Of a stretch of DNA of 64,000 nt, positions 1 to 8,247 are shown piece after piece; position 1 is the first letter of the stretch, and the number at the start of each line of letters is the position of its first letter. Origin of the DNA: Pseudonocardia xinjiangensis (GTDB lineage Bacteria > Actinomycetota > Actinomycetes > Mycobacteriales > Pseudonocardiaceae); the NCBI RefSeq assembly GCF_012911925.1, contig NZ_JAAXKY010000017.1, positions 1-64,000 on the forward strand. The letters are read 5' to 3'. The notes below the pieces were generated by a model, which saw only the letters and a program-made list of their open reading frames with translations, had not been told where the DNA came from and searched no databases. The position numbers and the translations under genes are program-made.

Positions 1-1
1 A

Positions 2-23
2 GTCAGTTGTGTATAAGAGACAG
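2..23 (+). other. Nextera transposase adapter left at the contig end (artefact)
   Basis: Positions 5-23 match the 19-base Tn5/Nextera mosaic end at 18 of 19 bases (one T-for-A change at position 7), and positions 2-4 continue into the Read-1 side of the adapter. Translated, the stretch gives the familiar artefact peptide MCIRD. It is therefore library adapter and not genome: genomic sequence begins at about position 24, and the first gene is cut here. Confidence 0.95.
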
Positions 24-465
24 GGGGTGGGGTGACGTGCACCAGGCCTGCGGTCGCGTCCAGGCACAACCGATCGCCGGTGCGGATCATCGCCACCGGA
101 TCCTGGTCCAGGTCGGTGAGGGCCGGGACCCGGGTGACCACCGCGCCCAGCGCGGCCTTCGTCGTGGTCACCGTGAAGATCATCCCGATGGGCGCGGTGC
201 CCAGCAGGCGGGTGGTCTGGAAGAACCCGGACCAGCCCGATGAGCCCTTCGCGCCGGGGAAGACCAGGATCTTGCCGGTGAAGCAGACGCCGTGGAGCTC
301 GTGACGGCGCTCGATGATCGTGCCGGTGGCCGGGTCGATCCCGCCCCAGCCGGAGATCGTCTCGTGCGAGACGAGCGCCTCGCCCTCCACGACCCCGGGC
401 ACGACCGTGCGTCCGCGCAGCACGAACGGCGCGCGCACCTGCTGGGCCGCAGCCTCCTGGGTCAT
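24..465 (-). CDS. Aconitase X swivel-domain (small) subunit, DUF126, 3' end cut
   Basis: Small subunit of a two-gene aconitase X, a [Fe-S] hydro-lyase family whose known members dehydrate cis-3-hydroxy-L-proline or mevalonate 5-phosphate. The product carries the DUF126 swivel fold signature: GWGGIDPATG near residue 37, a GKILVFPGAKGSSG stretch near residue 63, then the GTAPIGMIF segment. The start ATG overlaps the stop of the large-subunit gene by four bases (ATGA), so the two are translationally coupled. About 147 codons are present, close to a full DUF126 length, before the reading frame runs into adapter sequence, so only a few C-terminal residues should be missing. The substrate cannot be told from this subunit. 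Confidence 0.85.
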
Positions 466-1742
466 CGCAGCTCTCCCCTCCAGCGTCCGGTGACGGCGGC
501 GTCCACACAGTCCTCGAGCGTGCCGAACCAGGCCTCGATGCCGAGGATCGCGGGCAGGTAGTGGGCCTGCTTCGCCGAGTCGGTGGCGAAGACCTTGGTG
601 CCGGCCGGCGCGGTGCGCGACATCGCGGGGCAGGAGTCGGCGAGGATCTTGCCGCCCGCCGCCTCGATCACGGCGGTGTAGCCGCTGCGGTCGGCGACGT
701 CCTTGAGCGCGCGCGGCGCCATGATCCACAGCTGGGTCCCCGAGTGCAGGCGCTTCCCGTCGAGTGCCCTCGCGGCCGCCCGGATCTGGTCGACCGAGGC
801 GTGCGGGCAGCCGAGCAGGACGAAGTCGACGTCGGTGGACGTGCCCTGGTTGTTCAGCATCTCGTACATCGCGCGCCGCTCCGCCGGCCCGTAGCGCACG
901 GCCTCGGGCACGGCGGCGGCGCCGAACGCCGCCTCGACGGTCGGGGCCTCCGGCGTGATGCCGGGCACGTGGTACAGCTCGACCCCGCCCGACGACGCGG
1001 CGGCGGCCCCGAAGTGCTTGAGGTCGACCAGGTCCGGGTGGGCGTAGTCGCCGACGACCACGGGGCGCTGGTCCTGCACGACGTCGCCGACGAAGTAGCC
1101 GAGCATCCCCCAGTCCATGAAGTCCCGGACCGGGCCGTCGACGTGCACGAGGTGGGTCCCGTACCGGTTCTCGGTGAGGTGATTGCCCCAGCACGGGATC
1201 TTGCCCGTGAGGCTCGCGGCACCGGTGGACGCACCGCCCTCGCAGTTGGTGCGCGCCCCGATCACGGAATTGGCGTAGACGACGGCGGAGGACTCCATCC
1301 AGGCGATGTGCTCGCCGCGCACCGGCAGGTTCCCCACCTGGTAGGGCGTGCAGGTGGCGAGGATGTTGACGCCCCGGCGCCCGTAGAACGCCTCGGCGTC
1401 GGTCTGCAGCTCCACGAACTCCTTCGGGTAGGGCACCGTGCCCACGGAGTCGGGGCCGAACCCGTGCTGGAGCTGGCAGGTCGGCACCTTCATGTCGGGG
1501 ATCTCGAGCGGCTCGTCGTGGTCGAGGTTGATCACCGCGAACGCCCTGTTCCAGCCACCCTCGGCCACCAGCCGGGCCTTGGCTGGCGAGGGCTGGGTGG
1601 TCGTGCCCGCCACGTTGCGCGTGTCGCAGAACCGCTCGGCGTCGAGCGCCTCGCCGTAGCGGACCAGCAGGTCCATCGCCGCGGCGACGGCCGGACCCTC
1701 GGCCCCGTCGCGCATGCCCTTCTCCTCGTCGGTGAGGATCAT
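462..1742 (-). CDS. Aconitase X catalytic (large) subunit, DUF521
   Basis: Catalytic subunit of aconitase X, a dehydratase related to aconitase but with its own iron-sulfur chemistry. The 426-residue product shows the family blocks TCTPYQ (Cys131), GARTNCEGG (Cys167) and DSCPAM (Cys371), which I take as the likely cluster ligands. The start at 1742 is fixed by an ATGA overlap with the end of the MFS gene; the reading frame stays open far upstream, but that part is only the shadow of the transporter. The separate swivel-domain gene follows with a second ATGA overlap, so MFS, large and small subunit are one tightly coupled operon. Substrate is unknown: no pyrroline-2-carboxylate reductase or mevalonate gene lies nearby, so a hydroxyproline or mevalonate role is not supported by context. 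Confidence 0.88.
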   Translation of the reverse strand: MILTDEEKGMRDGAEGPAVAAAMDLLVRYGEALDAERFCDTRNVAGTTTQPSPAKARLVAEGGWNRAFAVINLDHDEPLEIPDMKVPTCQLQHGFGPDSVGTVPYPKEFVELQTDAEAFYGRRGVNILATCTPYQVGNLPVRGEHIAWMESSAVVYANSVIGARTNCEGGASTGAASLTGKIPCWGNHLTENRYGTHLVHVDGPVRDFMDWGMLGYFVGDVVQDQRPVVVGDYAHPDLVDLKHFGAAAASSGGVELYHVPGITPEAPTVEAAFGAAAVPEAVRYGPAERRAMYEMLNNQGTSTDVDFVLLGCPHASVDQIRAAARALDGKRLHSGTQLWIMAPRALKDVADRSGYTAVIEAAGGKILADSCPAMSRTAPAGTKVFATDSAKQAHYLPAILGIEAWFGTLEDCVDAAVTGRWRGELR

Positions 1743-3085
1743 GCGGTGGCCTCCTTCGCGGTCGTCGCCGTGGTCGCGCCGCGCGCCACCGGGTTGGTCT
1801 CCGGGCCCTTGCGCACCGCCGCGAACATCAGCAGCCCGCCGCCCAGGATGAGGACCACCGGGCCGAACTCGTAGGGCATGATCGTGCTCAGCGCGAGCAG
1901 CCAGACGCTGTACAGCCCGGGCAGGATCAGCCCGAACATGTAGCCGATGCCGTAGCCGCTGGCCCGCACCGACGCCGGGAAGCGCTCGTTGAGGTAGACC
2001 AGGATCACGCCGAGCGGTGCCGACGGGATCACCTTGGCGACCACGTAGAGCACCCCCACGACCCAGGCCGGCGCCGCGGTCCCCGCGGTCAGCGCGAGCA
2101 GCAGGAACGCGGCGGCGACGACGAACGCCATCACCAGCGCCCAGCGCATCAGCAGCGCGCGGCGGCCGATCCGCTGCCCCACGGCGGCGAGCACCAGGAT
2201 CATGCCGATGGTCAGTACGGAGGAGATGATCTCCAGCGTGCTGCTCAGCTGCGCACTGTGTCCCAGCACCTGCACGATCAGGGTCGGCAGGAACGACACC
2301 GACATCTGCGTGGCGAACCAGTAGCCGCAGGTGAACAGGAAGACGCTGGTGATCAGGGCCCGGTGCTCGGTGAACAGCTCGACCACGGGCTGGCGCCGGG
2401 TCTCGCTCCGGCGTTCGGCGTACACCGAGTCGTCCTCGACGACCTTGCGGTAGTGCCACAGGTACACCAGGCCGAGCACGACCCCGAGGAAGAACGGGAT
2501 CCGCCAGCCCCACGTCAGGAAGCTGTCCTGCGGCACCCCCTCCAGCACGCCGAGCAGCAGCGCGTTCATGACGAGGAACGAGGCGGGCGCGCCGATGCCG
2601 ATCAGGCCGCCGACGCGCCCGCGCCGCGACACGTGCGCCTGCTCCAGCGCGAGCGGGATCGGCGCGGCGTACCCGCCCGCCAGGAAGATCCCGCCGACGA
2701 GCCGGAGCAGGGCGAACACGACGATCGCGGCGTAGCCCCACTGCGGGTAGCCGGGCATCAGGCCCATCAGCAGGGTGACGACCGTGAAGCCCCACCCGCT
2801 GATCATCGTGACGCGCTTGCGGCCGATCCGGTCGGAGAGGTTGCCGAAGATGACGCTGCCGATCGGGCGCCCCAGCAGGCCGACGGTGAACAGCACCGTG
2901 GTCATCGTCGCCCGTAGCGGTGCCGGCAGGTCGGCCGGCATGAAGTACGCCATGGCGGCGGGCAGCACCAGCGCGGGGAGGTAGACGTCGAAGCTGTCGA
3001 CGAACATCGAGAACGCCCCGCCCCGCGCGGATCGTCGTTCGTCTGCCTCGGTGATGGTGGTGCGTCGTTCTTCGGACAGCGTCAT
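1739..3085 (-). CDS. MFS carboxylate/metabolite:H+ symporter-like transporter
   Basis: A 448-residue major facilitator with twelve hydrophobic segments. It has the MFS A-motif GNLSDRIGRKR between the second and third segments (about residues 81-91) and the glycine-rich GGIFLAGGYAAPIP stretch typical of the metabolite:H+ symporter branch that carries organic acids and betaines. It probably imports the substrate of the neighbouring aconitase X and FAD enzyme. The gene starts 76 bases after the FAD oxidoreductase and its stop overlaps the aconitase X start (ATGA). The N-terminus (first about 20 residues, charged) is cytoplasmic. The exact substrate is not visible from the sequence. Confidence 0.85.
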   Translation of the reverse strand: MTLSEERRTTITEADERRSARGGAFSMFVDSFDVYLPALVLPAAMAYFMPADLPAPLRATMTTVLFTVGLLGRPIGSVIFGNLSDRIGRKRVTMISGWGFTVVTLLMGLMPGYPQWGYAAIVVFALLRLVGGIFLAGGYAAPIPLALEQAHVSRRGRVGGLIGIGAPASFLVMNALLLGVLEGVPQDSFLTWGWRIPFFLGVVLGLVYLWHYRKVVEDDSVYAERRSETRRQPVVELFTEHRALITSVFLFTCGYWFATQMSVSFLPTLIVQVLGHSAQLSSTLEIISSVLTIGMILVLAAVGQRIGRRALLMRWALVMAFVVAAAFLLLALTAGTAAPAWVVGVLYVVAKVIPSAPLGVILVYLNERFPASVRASGYGIGYMFGLILPGLYSVWLLALSTIMPYEFGPVVLILGGGLLMFAAVRKGPETNPVARGATTATTAKEATA

Positions 3086-3161
3086 CGCCGGCCTCCTCGG
3101 AATGTGGTGGGAGCGTCAGGACGGGACGCCGCGCGCCGGCAGCCCGTCCGTGCGGGTCGGG

Positions 3162-4454
3162 TCAGCCGTCGAGGTTGTGCGACAGCCTGCCCGCGAGCTC
3201 GGCGTGGTCGATCTCGTGGACGCTGCCGTGCGCGCCCGCCAGCGCCAGCGCGTGCGCCGCGCCGGCACCCATCGCCGCGCACGGGCCCATCACGCGGATG
3301 CTCGAGAGCGCGGCCGCGTCGCCGTCCACGCAGCGGCCCGCGACGAGCAGGTTGTGCACGCCGGGCGGCGTCATCGAGCGCAGCGGGACGTAGTGCACGT
3401 GCTCGGGGCCGAAGGTCTCCCACACGTAACCCTGCGGGGTGTCGTGCAGCTCGATCGGCCACGCGGTGCGCGCGACCGCGTCGGGGAAGCGCGTGCCGGC
3501 CCGCACCTCCTCGGTGGTCAGCTGGTGCACGGCCTGCACCCAGCGGGTCTGGCGCCGGCCCGGGAACCCGTAGGCCCGCACCCGCGCCTTGCCGAACACC
3601 TCCGGGTACTCGGCGCGCAGGAACGCCACCACCCGGTCGGCCTGCGCCTTGCCCTCGAGCTGCGCCCGCGCCGCTCCCATCGGGTCCAGCGGCGCCTCGA
3701 TGTGGGTCATGTTGAGCACCGCGGTGCCACGGCCGGGGAAGAAGAACGCGAGACCGTCGCGGCGGCGCAGCCCGTACTGCTCGGCCTTCTCCGCGACCCG
3801 GGCGGTCAGGTCCTGGGGGTCGGGCCGGTGGTTCTCGTCGAGGTTCTCCACGACGAGCTGCTGCGAGCCGTAGATCTCCCGCTCCGGCAGGTGGCAGGGC
3901 AGCCCGGCCTCCCAGGCGAGGGAGGCGTCGCCGCTGGCATCGACGAACCCGGTGGCGGTCACCTCGACCGTGCCGTAGCGGGTGCCGAGCCGGACCGCCC
4001 GGATCAGCTCGTCGTCGCGCGTGACGTCGGCGAGCACCGCGCCGGTGATGACCGTGATGTCGAGCCCGGCCACCGTGTTCTCCACCCAGCGGCCGAGCGC
4101 CACCTCGTCGTAGCCGACGACGGTGGTGTGGTGGCGCCGGAAGTAGAGGTCGCCGGTGGCGTCGAGGTCGCGGAAGATGTCGTCGAAGACGCCGTGGGTG
4201 AGCTGGTGGTGCTCCGGGGCGTTGCCGAAGACGCCGCAGAACAGCCCGATCAGCGAGTTGACCATCTGGCCGCCGAGCACGGGCAGCGCGTCGACGAGGA
4301 CCACCCGCCGTCCCAGCCGGGCCGACTCCACGGCGGCGGAGATCCCGGCGATACCTGCGCCGATGATGCAGACGTCGGCGCTGACGTCGTGCCCGACGGG
4401 TTCGGCCGGTTTGGTGACGGTCCGGACCTTCAGGTCGGTGAGGGGGTGCGGCAT
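3162..4454 (-). CDS. FAD-dependent oxidoreductase (FAD_oxidored family)
   Basis: A soluble flavoprotein of 430 residues. A Rossmann dinucleotide motif GAGIAGISAAVESARLG lies at about residues 32-48, and the C-terminal FAD-closing block VAGRCVDGDAAALSS near residue 369 is characteristic of the PF12831 FAD-dependent oxidoreductases. These enzymes oxidise small hydroxy or carboxylic compounds, and members are found in catabolic operons. It is the first gene of the transporter/aconitase X operon, 84 bases downstream of the LysR gene on the same strand, so the LysR protein plausibly controls it. The reaction here is unknown; oxidation before or after the aconitase X dehydration is the obvious guess. 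Confidence 0.85.
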   Translation of the reverse strand: MPHPLTDLKVRTVTKPAEPVGHDVSADVCIIGAGIAGISAAVESARLGRRVVLVDALPVLGGQMVNSLIGLFCGVFGNAPEHHQLTHGVFDDIFRDLDATGDLYFRRHHTTVVGYDEVALGRWVENTVAGLDITVITGAVLADVTRDDELIRAVRLGTRYGTVEVTATGFVDASGDASLAWEAGLPCHLPEREIYGSQQLVVENLDENHRPDPQDLTARVAEKAEQYGLRRRDGLAFFFPGRGTAVLNMTHIEAPLDPMGAARAQLEGKAQADRVVAFLRAEYPEVFGKARVRAYGFPGRRQTRWVQAVHQLTTEEVRAGTRFPDAVARTAWPIELHDTPQGYVWETFGPEHVHYVPLRSMTPPGVHNLLVAGRCVDGDAAALSSIRVMGPCAAMGAGAAHALALAGAHGSVHEIDHAELAGRLSHNLDG

Positions 4455-4538
4455 GGATCACACGCTAGGCAGCCACGACCCGGGCGTGGAAATAGAGATT
4501 CGGGCTGCCGACCCATCAACCGGACCTATAGACCGTGG

Positions 4539-5480
4539 TCAGGCGTCCGCGGCGAGGCCGACGAGCGTCTCCCGGAACCAGCGGTGGGCGGGGTCGCCGT
4601 CCAGGTCGGCGTGCCACCAGAACCTCTCCACGATCGGCTCGGGCTCGCCCGGGCAGGGCAGCACCCGCAGGCCGAGCGGCTGCGCCACCTGCCGCGCGAG
4701 CCGTTCCTGCAGGAGCGCCACCCGCTCGGTCCCCGCGACGAAGTACGGCACCGCCTGGTAGCTCTCCACCCGGACCCGGATCCGCGGCTGCATGCCGAAC
4801 AACAACAGCTGCCGGCTCAGCGGCGCGGCGCCCGGGAAACCGCGGTCGGGCTGGAACGGGGCCACCCAGCACATCCCGGCCAGCTGTTCGAGGCTCAGCT
4901 CGTCGCCGACGTGCGCGTTGGCCGCGTCGACCACGCAGACCCAGCGGTCGCCGAACAGCTCGACCGACCGCACGCCCGGCAGGTCGAAACCCCGCACCGG
5001 AGGCGCGATCATGCCGTCGATGAGCCGGATGGTGGTGGCGGCGTCGGCCGAGAAGGCCTCGCGGACGAGCCGGACGTGGAGGTCGATGCCGGGGGCCCGG
5101 GTGGCCAGCTCGGCCGACAGCCGCCTGCCGAGCACCGCCACCGTGTAGTCGGCCATGAGGACCGTGAACTCGCGGCGGGTGGAGCCGGGGTCGAAGGACG
5201 TGCCGGTGGCGAAGAGCCGTTCTGCGGCGGCGCACACCGCCTCGACCTGGTCGGCGAGCTGCATCGCCAGCGGGGTGAGCACGTACCCGCCCCGGCTCCG
5301 GACGAGCAGGTCGTCGTCGAAGTGGCGCCGCAGCCGCGACAGCGACGCGCTCGCCGCCGGCTGGGAGACACCGATCCGCGCCGCGGCGCGGGTGACGTTG
5401 CGCTCGCGGATCAGCTCACGGAGCGCGACCAGCAGGTTCAGGTCCAGGTTCGCCAGCCGGGCGGAGGGAGGCCTCACCAC
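4539..5480 (-). CDS. LysR-family transcriptional regulator
   Basis: A 313-residue LysR protein of the NodD-like branch. The N-terminal winged helix-turn-helix contains RNVTRAAARIGVSQPAASAS (about residues 27-46) and the usual LRRHFDDDLLVR continuation. The rest is the effector-binding domain, ending in a PHE-W rich tail. It lies directly upstream of, and in the same direction as, the FAD oxidoreductase/MFS/aconitase X operon with an 84-base gap, so it likely senses the operon's substrate or intermediate. LysR genes are more often divergent; here a read-through arrangement is possible. Start choice (GTG at 5480) puts nine residues before the LDLNLL block, as usual for the family. Confidence 0.88.
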   Translation of the reverse strand: MVRPPSARLANLDLNLLVALRELIRERNVTRAAARIGVSQPAASASLSRLRRHFDDDLLVRSRGGYVLTPLAMQLADQVEAVCAAAERLFATGTSFDPGSTRREFTVLMADYTVAVLGRRLSAELATRAPGIDLHVRLVREAFSADAATTIRLIDGMIAPPVRGFDLPGVRSVELFGDRWVCVVDAANAHVGDELSLEQLAGMCWVAPFQPDRGFPGAAPLSRQLLLFGMQPRIRVRVESYQAVPYFVAGTERVALLQERLARQVAQPLGLRVLPCPGEPEPIVERFWWHADLDGDPAHRWFRETLVGLAADA

Positions 5481-5530
5481 GTTCCGACGATAACCGGCCC
5501 GGCGCAGGTCCCGCCGTCACCCGAGCGGTG

Positions 5531-6025
5531 TCACCGTCCCGGGCTCAGGTTCCCCTCGTCGTCCACATCGGAGTCGTCGTCGAAGTCGCCGTCGCGGTCG
5601 GCGACGATGTGGACCGCCGCCTCCTCCGCGGAGGCCGCGGCCCCGTCGACGCCGATGTCCTGGGCGAAGAGCTCCTCGTCCTCGTCGAAGCTCCCGCCGT
5701 TGTCGGTGGCCACGAGCCGCCCGGAACGGGCGTCGCCGACCTCGTCGTCGAGCAGTTCGCCGTCGGTGTCGCTGGTGTCACCGAGGCCGTCCCAGTCGGG
5801 GTCGGCGCGGTCGGGCACCTCCCGGGCGAGCAGGTGGTCGAGGCTCTCGCCCTCGTGCTCCTCCCGCGGGGTGGTGCCCCACTCGTCGAGCCCGAGCGGG
5901 CGCTCCGGCGGCGAGTAGCCCTCGTCGAGCACGTCCGCCACGCCGCGGTCGTCGAGGCTGTCCTCGGGCTCGAGCAGCCCGGAGTCGTTGTCGTAACCGT
6001 CCGTGCGGTCGTCGTCGCTGCTCAC
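5531..6025 (-). CDS. DUF5709 family acidic protein
   Basis: A 164-residue, strongly acidic and probably largely disordered protein. The central block YSPPERPLGLDEWGTT followed by EHEGESLDHLLAREVPD (about residues 37-71) is the signature of DUF5709, a family restricted to actinobacteria with no assigned function. Asp and Glu make up roughly a third of the chain and there are no membrane segments or cysteines. It lies 50 bases upstream of the LysR gene on the same strand, but nothing suggests a shared function. I can name the family but not the role. Confidence 0.82.
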   Translation of the reverse strand: MSSDDDRTDGYDNDSGLLEPEDSLDDRGVADVLDEGYSPPERPLGLDEWGTTPREEHEGESLDHLLAREVPDRADPDWDGLGDTSDTDGELLDDEVGDARSGRLVATDNGGSFDEDEELFAQDIGVDGAAASAEEAAVHIVADRDGDFDDDSDVDDEGNLSPGR

Positions 6026-6197
6026 GTCACCCTCCAGGAGACCAGGTCAGCCACCCAGCCTGCCAGGTCCGGCCGGTACTCGGACGGCGGGTGCGACCGG
6101 TCCGGTGCGACGATGCGGCGAGCACAGCACGAGGTCGACGGAGAGGCGCGGGCGCATGCCGGATGCGCGGTTCTTGCGCCGCACAGCTCCGACGCCT

Positions 6198-6219
6198 AAC
6201 GTATCCGATCGGATACGTT
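6198..6219. promoter_or_regulatory. Perfect 22-bp palindromic operator of the TA pair
   Basis: An uninterrupted perfect palindrome whose left half is AACGTATCCGA and right half TCGGATACGTT. It ends immediately before the GGAGG ribosome-binding site (6220-6224) of the XRE gene. The position suits autorepression by the helix-turn-helix antitoxin: a bound dimer would cover the start of the transcript. The regulatory role is inferred from position and symmetry. Confidence 0.75.
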
Positions 6220-6229
6220 GGAGGTTGCC

Positions 6230-6748
6230 GTGGAACCAGGTTCGCTGATTGCCGTGGTCCGCCACCGCGCACAGCTCAGCCAGGGCGAGCTGGCCGAGCG
6301 AGCCGGTACCTCGCGACCGACCCTCTCGTCGTACGAACACGGCCACCGCTCCCCGACCTTGAGCACTGCCGCACGGATACTCGCCGCTGCGGACCACGAA
6401 TTGACCGCGGTGCCGATCGTGCGCTTCGAAGAGCGCACCACGCGCCGGGGCCGCACGATCGCCGTCCCGTCACACCTGCCGCGCCTGCCACCGGCGCAGG
6501 CGCTGGCCACCGTCCGACTCCCCCTCCACCTCCACTGGTCGGCCCCACGCCGATCCTTCGACCTCCGGGACCGCGCTCAACGCGCCCGCGTGTACGAGAT
6601 CGTGCTCCGCGAAGGCGGGCCGATGGACGTCCTGACCTATGTCGACGGCGTGCTCCTGACAGAGCTCTGGCCCGACCTCGTCCTTCCGCGGGAGGTCCGA
6701 GCCGCGTGGGCGACGGTGGTGGACCGGGCGATGACCGAGGCGGCGTGA
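6230..6748 (+). CDS. XRE-family HTH protein, antitoxin of an AbiEii-type TA pair
   Basis: A 172-residue DNA-binding protein. The N-terminal 60 residues form a Cro/CI helix-turn-helix (LSQGELAERAGTSRPTLSSY, then HGHRSPTLSTAARIL). The rest is an arginine-rich domain of unknown fold that may bind the toxin. The start is the GTG at 6230, five bases after a GGAGG ribosome-binding site (6220-6224); the upstream in-frame TTG at 6218 would lie inside the palindrome and the SD. The stop overlaps the toxin start by four bases (GTGA), the usual coupling in toxin-antitoxin operons. Role as antitoxin and autorepressor is inferred from the neighbour and the palindrome. Confidence 0.82.
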   Translation: MEPGSLIAVVRHRAQLSQGELAERAGTSRPTLSSYEHGHRSPTLSTAARILAAADHELTAVPIVRFEERTTRRGRTIAVPSHLPRLPPAQALATVRLPLHLHWSAPRRSFDLRDRAQRARVYEIVLREGGPMDVLTYVDGVLLTELWPDLVLPREVRAAWATVVDRAMTEAA

Positions 6749-7392
6749 GCTACGGCCCACCCGCGCTGACCGCGTTCCAGATATCGGTCGCTGCGCTGTT
6801 CTTCTCACTGCCGGCCAGCGAAGGATTCCTCCTGGCCGGAGGCGCCGCGCTGGCGGCTCAGAAACTCACATCGCGCCCGACCCACGACCTCGACCTGTTC
6901 ACCCGCGCCGGGGCGAGCAGTGTCCCTGAGGCCCGCGACGCGTTCGAAGCGGCGGCCCGCGATCGCGGGTGGACCGTCGAGCGGATACGGGACACGGAAA
7001 CGTTCTGTCGCTTCGTCGTCCACGGTGACGACGACCTGCTCGTCGATCTCGCCCTGGACGCCCCGCCCACCATGCCTCCGGTAGCCAGTATCGCTGGTCC
7101 GACGTTCGGGCTCGAGGAACTCGCCGCCCGCAAGGTGGTCGCATTGTTCGACCGAGCCGAGGCACGCGATTTCGCCGACGTGTTCGCCCTCGCGCAGCGC
7201 TACTCGAAGGACCTCTTGATCCACCGGGCGGCCGAAGTCGACGCCGGCTTCGATCCCGTCATCCTCTCCACGATGCTCGGCTCACTCAGCCGATTCCGCG
7301 ACGATGAGATCCCGGTCGACGCGGTACGCCTGGACGAGCTCCGCTCGTTCTTCGAGCAGTGGCGAGAAGAGCTGCGAGCCGGTGGCACATGA
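6745..7392 (+). CDS. Nucleotidyltransferase, AbiEii/AbiGii toxin family
   Basis: A 215-residue protein of the DUF1814/AbiEii nucleotidyltransferase fold, related to abortive-infection toxins and the MenT toxins of mycobacteria, which transfer nucleotides onto RNA. The catalytic signature is visible near the N-terminus: LAGGAALAAQKL (Gly32-Gly33) followed by RPTHDLDLF with the metal-binding Asp48-x-Asp50. A third conserved acidic block follows (LLVDLALD). The GTG start overlaps the antitoxin stop. The frame extends upstream of 6745 but only as the antitoxin's shadow. Target (tRNA or other) and phage relevance cannot be read from sequence. Confidence 0.82.
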   Translation: MSYGPPALTAFQISVAALFFSLPASEGFLLAGGAALAAQKLTSRPTHDLDLFTRAGASSVPEARDAFEAAARDRGWTVERIRDTETFCRFVVHGDDDLLVDLALDAPPTMPPVASIAGPTFGLEELAARKVVALFDRAEARDFADVFALAQRYSKDLLIHRAAEVDAGFDPVILSTMLGSLSRFRDDEIPVDAVRLDELRSFFEQWREELRAGGT

Positions 7393-7402
7393 CGGCCGCG
7401 CC

Positions 7403-7426
7403 GAGCTGAGCCCCCGGGCTCAGCTC
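7403..7426. terminator. Bidirectional hairpin terminator
   Basis: An 11-bp perfect stem GAGCTGAGCCC / GGGCTCAGCTC with a two-base loop. It sits between the convergent toxin gene (ends 7392) and the GntR gene, whose stop codon lies inside the stem. No T-run follows, as is common in actinomycetes. Confidence 0.65.
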
Positions 7427-8148
7427 TTCCGCAGCAGCGCCACGTCCGACACCGCGGCGATGTGGGCGCCCATCGCCGCCGCGGCTGCGGCGGCGTCGCC
7501 CGAGCGGATCGCGTCGGCCACCTTCCGGTGCCCGGCCAGCGACTGCTCCGGGCGTCCCGGCTGGGAGAGCGACTCGATGCGGCTCTCGCGCACCAGTTCG
7601 GAGATCTTCACCATCAGGTCCGCGAGCAGCCCGGAGTGCGCGGCCGCGGTGACGGCGGCGTGGAAGCGCTCGTCCCCGCTCACACCGCGGCCACCCCGGG
7701 CGACCTCGCGGGCCATGTCGTCGAGGGCGGCGTCGATCGCGGCGAGGTCGTGCTCCGTGCGGCGCTGGGCGGCCAGGGCCGCCAGCTGCACCTCCAGCGC
7801 CTCCCGGGCCTCGATCACCTCGCGGAGCTGGTTGCGCCGGGCGTCCAGCGCGGCGAGCACCTGCTGACGCGGTGGGACGTCGAGGATCACCGCTCCGTCG
7901 CCGTGGCGGACGTCGATGACGCCCTGCACCTCCAGCGCGATGAGGGCCTGGCTCACCGAGGCGCGGCTCACCGCGAGCTGGGCCGCGAGCTCACGCTCCG
8001 GCGGCAGCCGGTCACCGGGTTGGAGGCCCTCGGCGCTGATGTGGTCGAGCAGGCGCTCGACCAGCTGCTCGTAGAGCCGCGGCCGGCTGAAGGGGCGTAG
8101 GGACTGACCGCGCTTCGGTGCAGCGGACACAGGAATCGGCTCCTCCAC
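7420..8148 (-). CDS. GntR-family regulator with FCD (FadR C-terminal) domain
   Basis: A 242-residue FadR-subfamily regulator. The winged-helix domain occupies about residues 20-88 (GDRLPPERELAAQLAVSRAS, then VRHGDGAVI as the wing). The all-helical FCD ligand domain follows, with the metal/ligand residues DERFHAAV and GHRKVADAI (His207) visible. It is divergent from the CoA-transferase/carboxyltransferase operon across about 100 bases, so it most likely represses that operon and itself in response to an acid or acyl-CoA. Its stop codon lies within the terminator hairpin shared with the TA pair. Confidence 0.88.
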   Translation of the reverse strand: MEEPIPVSAAPKRGQSLRPFSRPRLYEQLVERLLDHISAEGLQPGDRLPPERELAAQLAVSRASVSQALIALEVQGVIDVRHGDGAVILDVPPRQQVLAALDARRNQLREVIEAREALEVQLAALAAQRRTEHDLAAIDAALDDMAREVARGGRGVSGDERFHAAVTAAAHSGLLADLMVKISELVRESRIESLSQPGRPEQSLAGHRKVADAIRSGDAAAAAAAMGAHIAAVSDVALLRKS

Positions 8149-8161
8149 GTGCTGGGTGGAC

Positions 8162-8191
8162 AGGAGTATATTCCTCTTATTGGCTAGTCCA
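8162..8191. promoter_or_regulatory. Candidate FCD-regulator operator region
   Basis: Two symmetric elements lie between the divergent gntR and CoA-transferase starts: AGGA-GTATAT-TCCT (8162-8175, near-perfect) and TGG-CTAGT-CCA (8181-8191, perfect arms). The spot is AT-richer than its surroundings and probably holds both promoters. Assignment to the GntR protein is by position only. Confidence 0.4.
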
Positions 8192-8247
8192 CTGAGCCAT
8201 CAGACCTCTCCTCGAGGCCTCGGCGCACCGACACGAGGGAGCACCGC

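Noticed and set aside
7-243. Open frame beginning MCIRD on the plus strand
   Set aside because: It starts inside the sequencing adapter and runs antisense through the aconitase X small subunit; artefact.
1743-2795. Extension of the aconitase X large-subunit frame by about 350 codons
   Set aside because: It is the shadow of the MFS gene in another frame; the ATGA overlap fixes the real start at 1742.
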